NCBI GenBank assembly: GCA_035295665.1 | Contig: DATGIQ010000018.1 | Span: forward strand, 1 to 7,026 | From: DATGIQ01 sp035295665 | Lineage (GTDB): Bacteria > Planctomycetota > Planctomycetia > Gemmatales > Gemmataceae | Reading direction: 5' to 3' | DNA length: 7,026 bases | Part shown: positions 5,669 to 7,026 of the stretch, in pieces | Numbering within the stretch: position 1 is the stretch's first letter | Layout of the letters: the number at the start of each line of letters is the position of its first letter | Notes under the pieces: model-generated | What the model was told of the DNA's origin: nothing | Database searches by the model: none | What the model saw: the letters and a program-made list of their open reading frames with translations, nothing else | Made by a program: the position numbers and the translations under genes

Positions 5669-7026
5669 GTGCATGGTTTACTGCGAGCCCCTCGTCGCCA
5701 GTACAGCAGGCATCCATTGCCTGCCGTCCGCTTGAGTCTCGAGACTCTGGAGCCCCGGACTCTGCCAGCCAACAATAGCCTGACGGCCGGCTTGGCCCCC
5801 ATCCTCGAAACCGAACCGAACGATACGATTGATCAGGCACAAAGCCTGGGAAATCTCAATACACAGGGTCAGGTCACGGTTGATGGCACCATTGGTCGCG
5901 GAACGAGCGGGGCGGCTGATATCGATTGGTACCGTTTTACCCTTCAGAATGCCTCGGCCGTTTCGCTCCTCACGCGGGCCGCCCAGCCGCAGCGTCCGTT
6001 CGCGAGCATACTCAGCTTGTACGGCAGTACCGAACCGGCGAATGGGCTCGCAGGCCAGGCGCCCTATCGGCTCCTCGCCCAAGACGATGGTGCAGATCAT
6101 GGGGGAACGGCACAGCTGAATCGTCAGGTTGCACCGGGAACCTATTTCGTAGCCGTCAGCAGCTCCGGGAACCAGTATTTTCATCCGTTGATTGCCGGCA
6201 GCGGGTACCCGGGGAAGATGGGTGCTTATGAGTTGCTTCTTCAAGCATCCGGGCTGGGGCTGTCCCCTTCCAATGGCCCTGTTGTCCTGGCGACGGAACC
6301 CGCCGCCGGGGCCGACGTCGATCGCTCTCCCTTTGTCGTCCGGATCGATTTCAGCACGGCCTTGGCCGCCCGTTCCATACACCTGGGAAGCAATGTGCAG
6401 CTCCGTTTGATGGCTGGCACGCAAACGGGCGTCAATCCTCAGCCTGTGCCGTTGGCGTCCACCTCCTTTGACCCGATTGCGGATGAGTTAGACCTAGTGC
6501 CCGCGGCTCCTCTCGGACCCGGCAGTTACGAGATCTTCCTGGCCGGCGATGCCAGCAGCGACCTCGATCCGCTTATGGATCCTTTAGGAAAGCCCCTGGG
6601 GCAGAGCGGTCCTCATCCGATAGGCCGTGACTTCACCTCGTCCTTCCGGATTAGCGGCATCAAAGGCAACCGGAGCCCTGGGGCAAGGGCAGACGATACA
6701 CCGGCGACCGCGCAAAACCTGGGCGACTTGACGAACGCAGGCCTGATCCATGTTGCGGGAGCCTTGGGCGACGACCCGACGGACCCGGTTCCGTTCGATC
6801 CGTCGGATGTGGACCTCTACCATTTCGACCTGCGGGGTCCAGGCCGCTTTGCCTTCAGCCCCGAGGTGTTTGCGGGACGCATTGGCTCGATGCTAGACCC
6901 GGCATTGAGTCTGTTTCGCCAGGATGCCGCCCATGAGCTCGTTTTCGTCGCATCCAACGATAACAGCTTCAATCCCACCGTGACACACGATGGCCAATCC
7001 GCGCCGCTATTCACCGATGCAGTCCT
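5669..7026 (+). CDS. Large exported multidomain protein (LEPR motif, PPC-like and Ig-like domains), 3' end beyond window
   Basis: The frame is open to the window edge, giving 452 visible residues. The N-terminus is basic (HGLLRAPRRQYSRHP) and leads into LSLETLEPRTLP (22-33), the LEPR-type motif of planctomycete exported proteins. A first PPC-like beta domain runs about 46-190, starting ETEPNDTIDQAQSLG and containing DIDWYRFTL (84-92), QDDG and VAPGTYFVAVSSSG. A bacterial Ig-like domain follows (about 200-325), with TEPAAGADVDRSPFVVRIDF and PLGPGSYEIFLAG. A second PPC-like domain begins at DDTPATAQNLG and includes DVDLYHFDL and LDPALSLF. PPC domains are secreted beta modules, often fused to proteases or found in surface proteins. 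No catalytic domain is visible, though one could lie downstream. GTG at 5669 is preferred over ATG at 5537, 5552 or 5561. It diverges from the matrixin gene, so a shared surface or secretion role is plausible. Confidence 0.82.
   Translation, partial: MHGLLRAPRRQYSRHPLPAVRLSLETLEPRTLPANNSLTAGLAPILETEPNDTIDQAQSLGNLNTQGQVTVDGTIGRGTSGAADIDWYRFTLQNASAVSLLTRAAQPQRPFASILSLYGSTEPANGLAGQAPYRLLAQDDGADHGGTAQLNRQVAPGTYFVAVSSSGNQYFHPLIAGSGYPGKMGAYELLLQASGLGLSPSNGPVVLATEPAAGADVDRSPFVVRIDFSTALAARSIHLGSNVQLRLMAGTQTGVNPQPVPLASTSFDPIADELDLVPAAPLGPGSYEIFLAGDASSDLDPLMDPLGKPLGQSGPHPIGRDFTSSFRISGIKGNRSPGARADDTPATAQNLGDLTNAGLIHVAGALGDDPTDPVPFDPSDVDLYHFDLRGPGRFAFSPEVFAGRIGSMLDPALSLFRQDAAHELVFVASNDNSFNPTVTHDGQSAPLFTDAV

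Noticed and set aside
5359..5778. 139-codon plus-strand frame from a GTG before the exported-protein gene
   Set aside because: It has no recognisable domain and no good Shine-Dalgarno sequence, and its second half overlaps the better supported gene in another frame and becomes Arg/Ser-rich. A short real gene here is possible but unsupported.
5678..6424. 248-codon minus-strand open frame
   Set aside because: It is antisense to the exported-protein gene, whose PPC and Ig-like motifs are in the plus frame. No domain is visible in the antisense product.

Overview
The window looks like part of a planctomycete chromosome, most likely a Gemmata-type (Gemmatales) lineage. This is judged from family resemblance, not a database search. 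The clues are two predicted exported proteins with the N-terminal LEPR-type motif (LExLExRxL) typical of planctomycete surface proteins, a matrixin protease, PPC-like beta domains, a GC-rich base composition and mostly weak Shine-Dalgarno sequences.

Layout. Bases 1-2663 hold three genes, all on the minus strand and read right to left: a UPF0309-type SIS-domain phosphosugar-binding protein, a classical short-chain dehydrogenase/reductase (SDR), and ribonuclease D, whose 3' end lies beyond position 1. The gaps are 45 and 89 bases, so they may be co-transcribed. A 60-base divergent gap holding an imperfect hairpin separates them from a small plus-strand gene (2724-2987). Its 87-residue product carries both halves of an Sm/LSm-type RNA-binding fold. 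The tail of that gene overlaps, tail to tail, the end of a large minus-strand gene (2953-4743) for a matrixin-family zinc metalloprotease with a PPC-like beta domain.

From 4744 to 5668 lies a long divergent intergenic region. Its centre (about 4985-5260) is strikingly AT-rich, with TA-rich direct and inverted repeats, unlike the GC-rich genes around it. To its right, a plus-strand gene starting near 5669 and leaving the window at 7026 encodes a large multidomain exported protein (LEPR motif, PPC-like domain, Ig-like domain, second PPC-like domain).

How the genes fit together. The left half is housekeeping: RNA processing, sugar-phosphate binding or isomerisation, and a redox enzyme of unknown substrate. 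The right half is cell-surface or secretion biology: a protease and a beta-domain protein, divergently arranged around one shared AT-rich control region and carrying the same type of export or sorting motif. I see no tRNA, rRNA, CRISPR array, insertion sequence or prophage gene. The best candidates for something under-described are the Sm-like protein and the divergent LEPR-motif pair with its AT-rich spacer.
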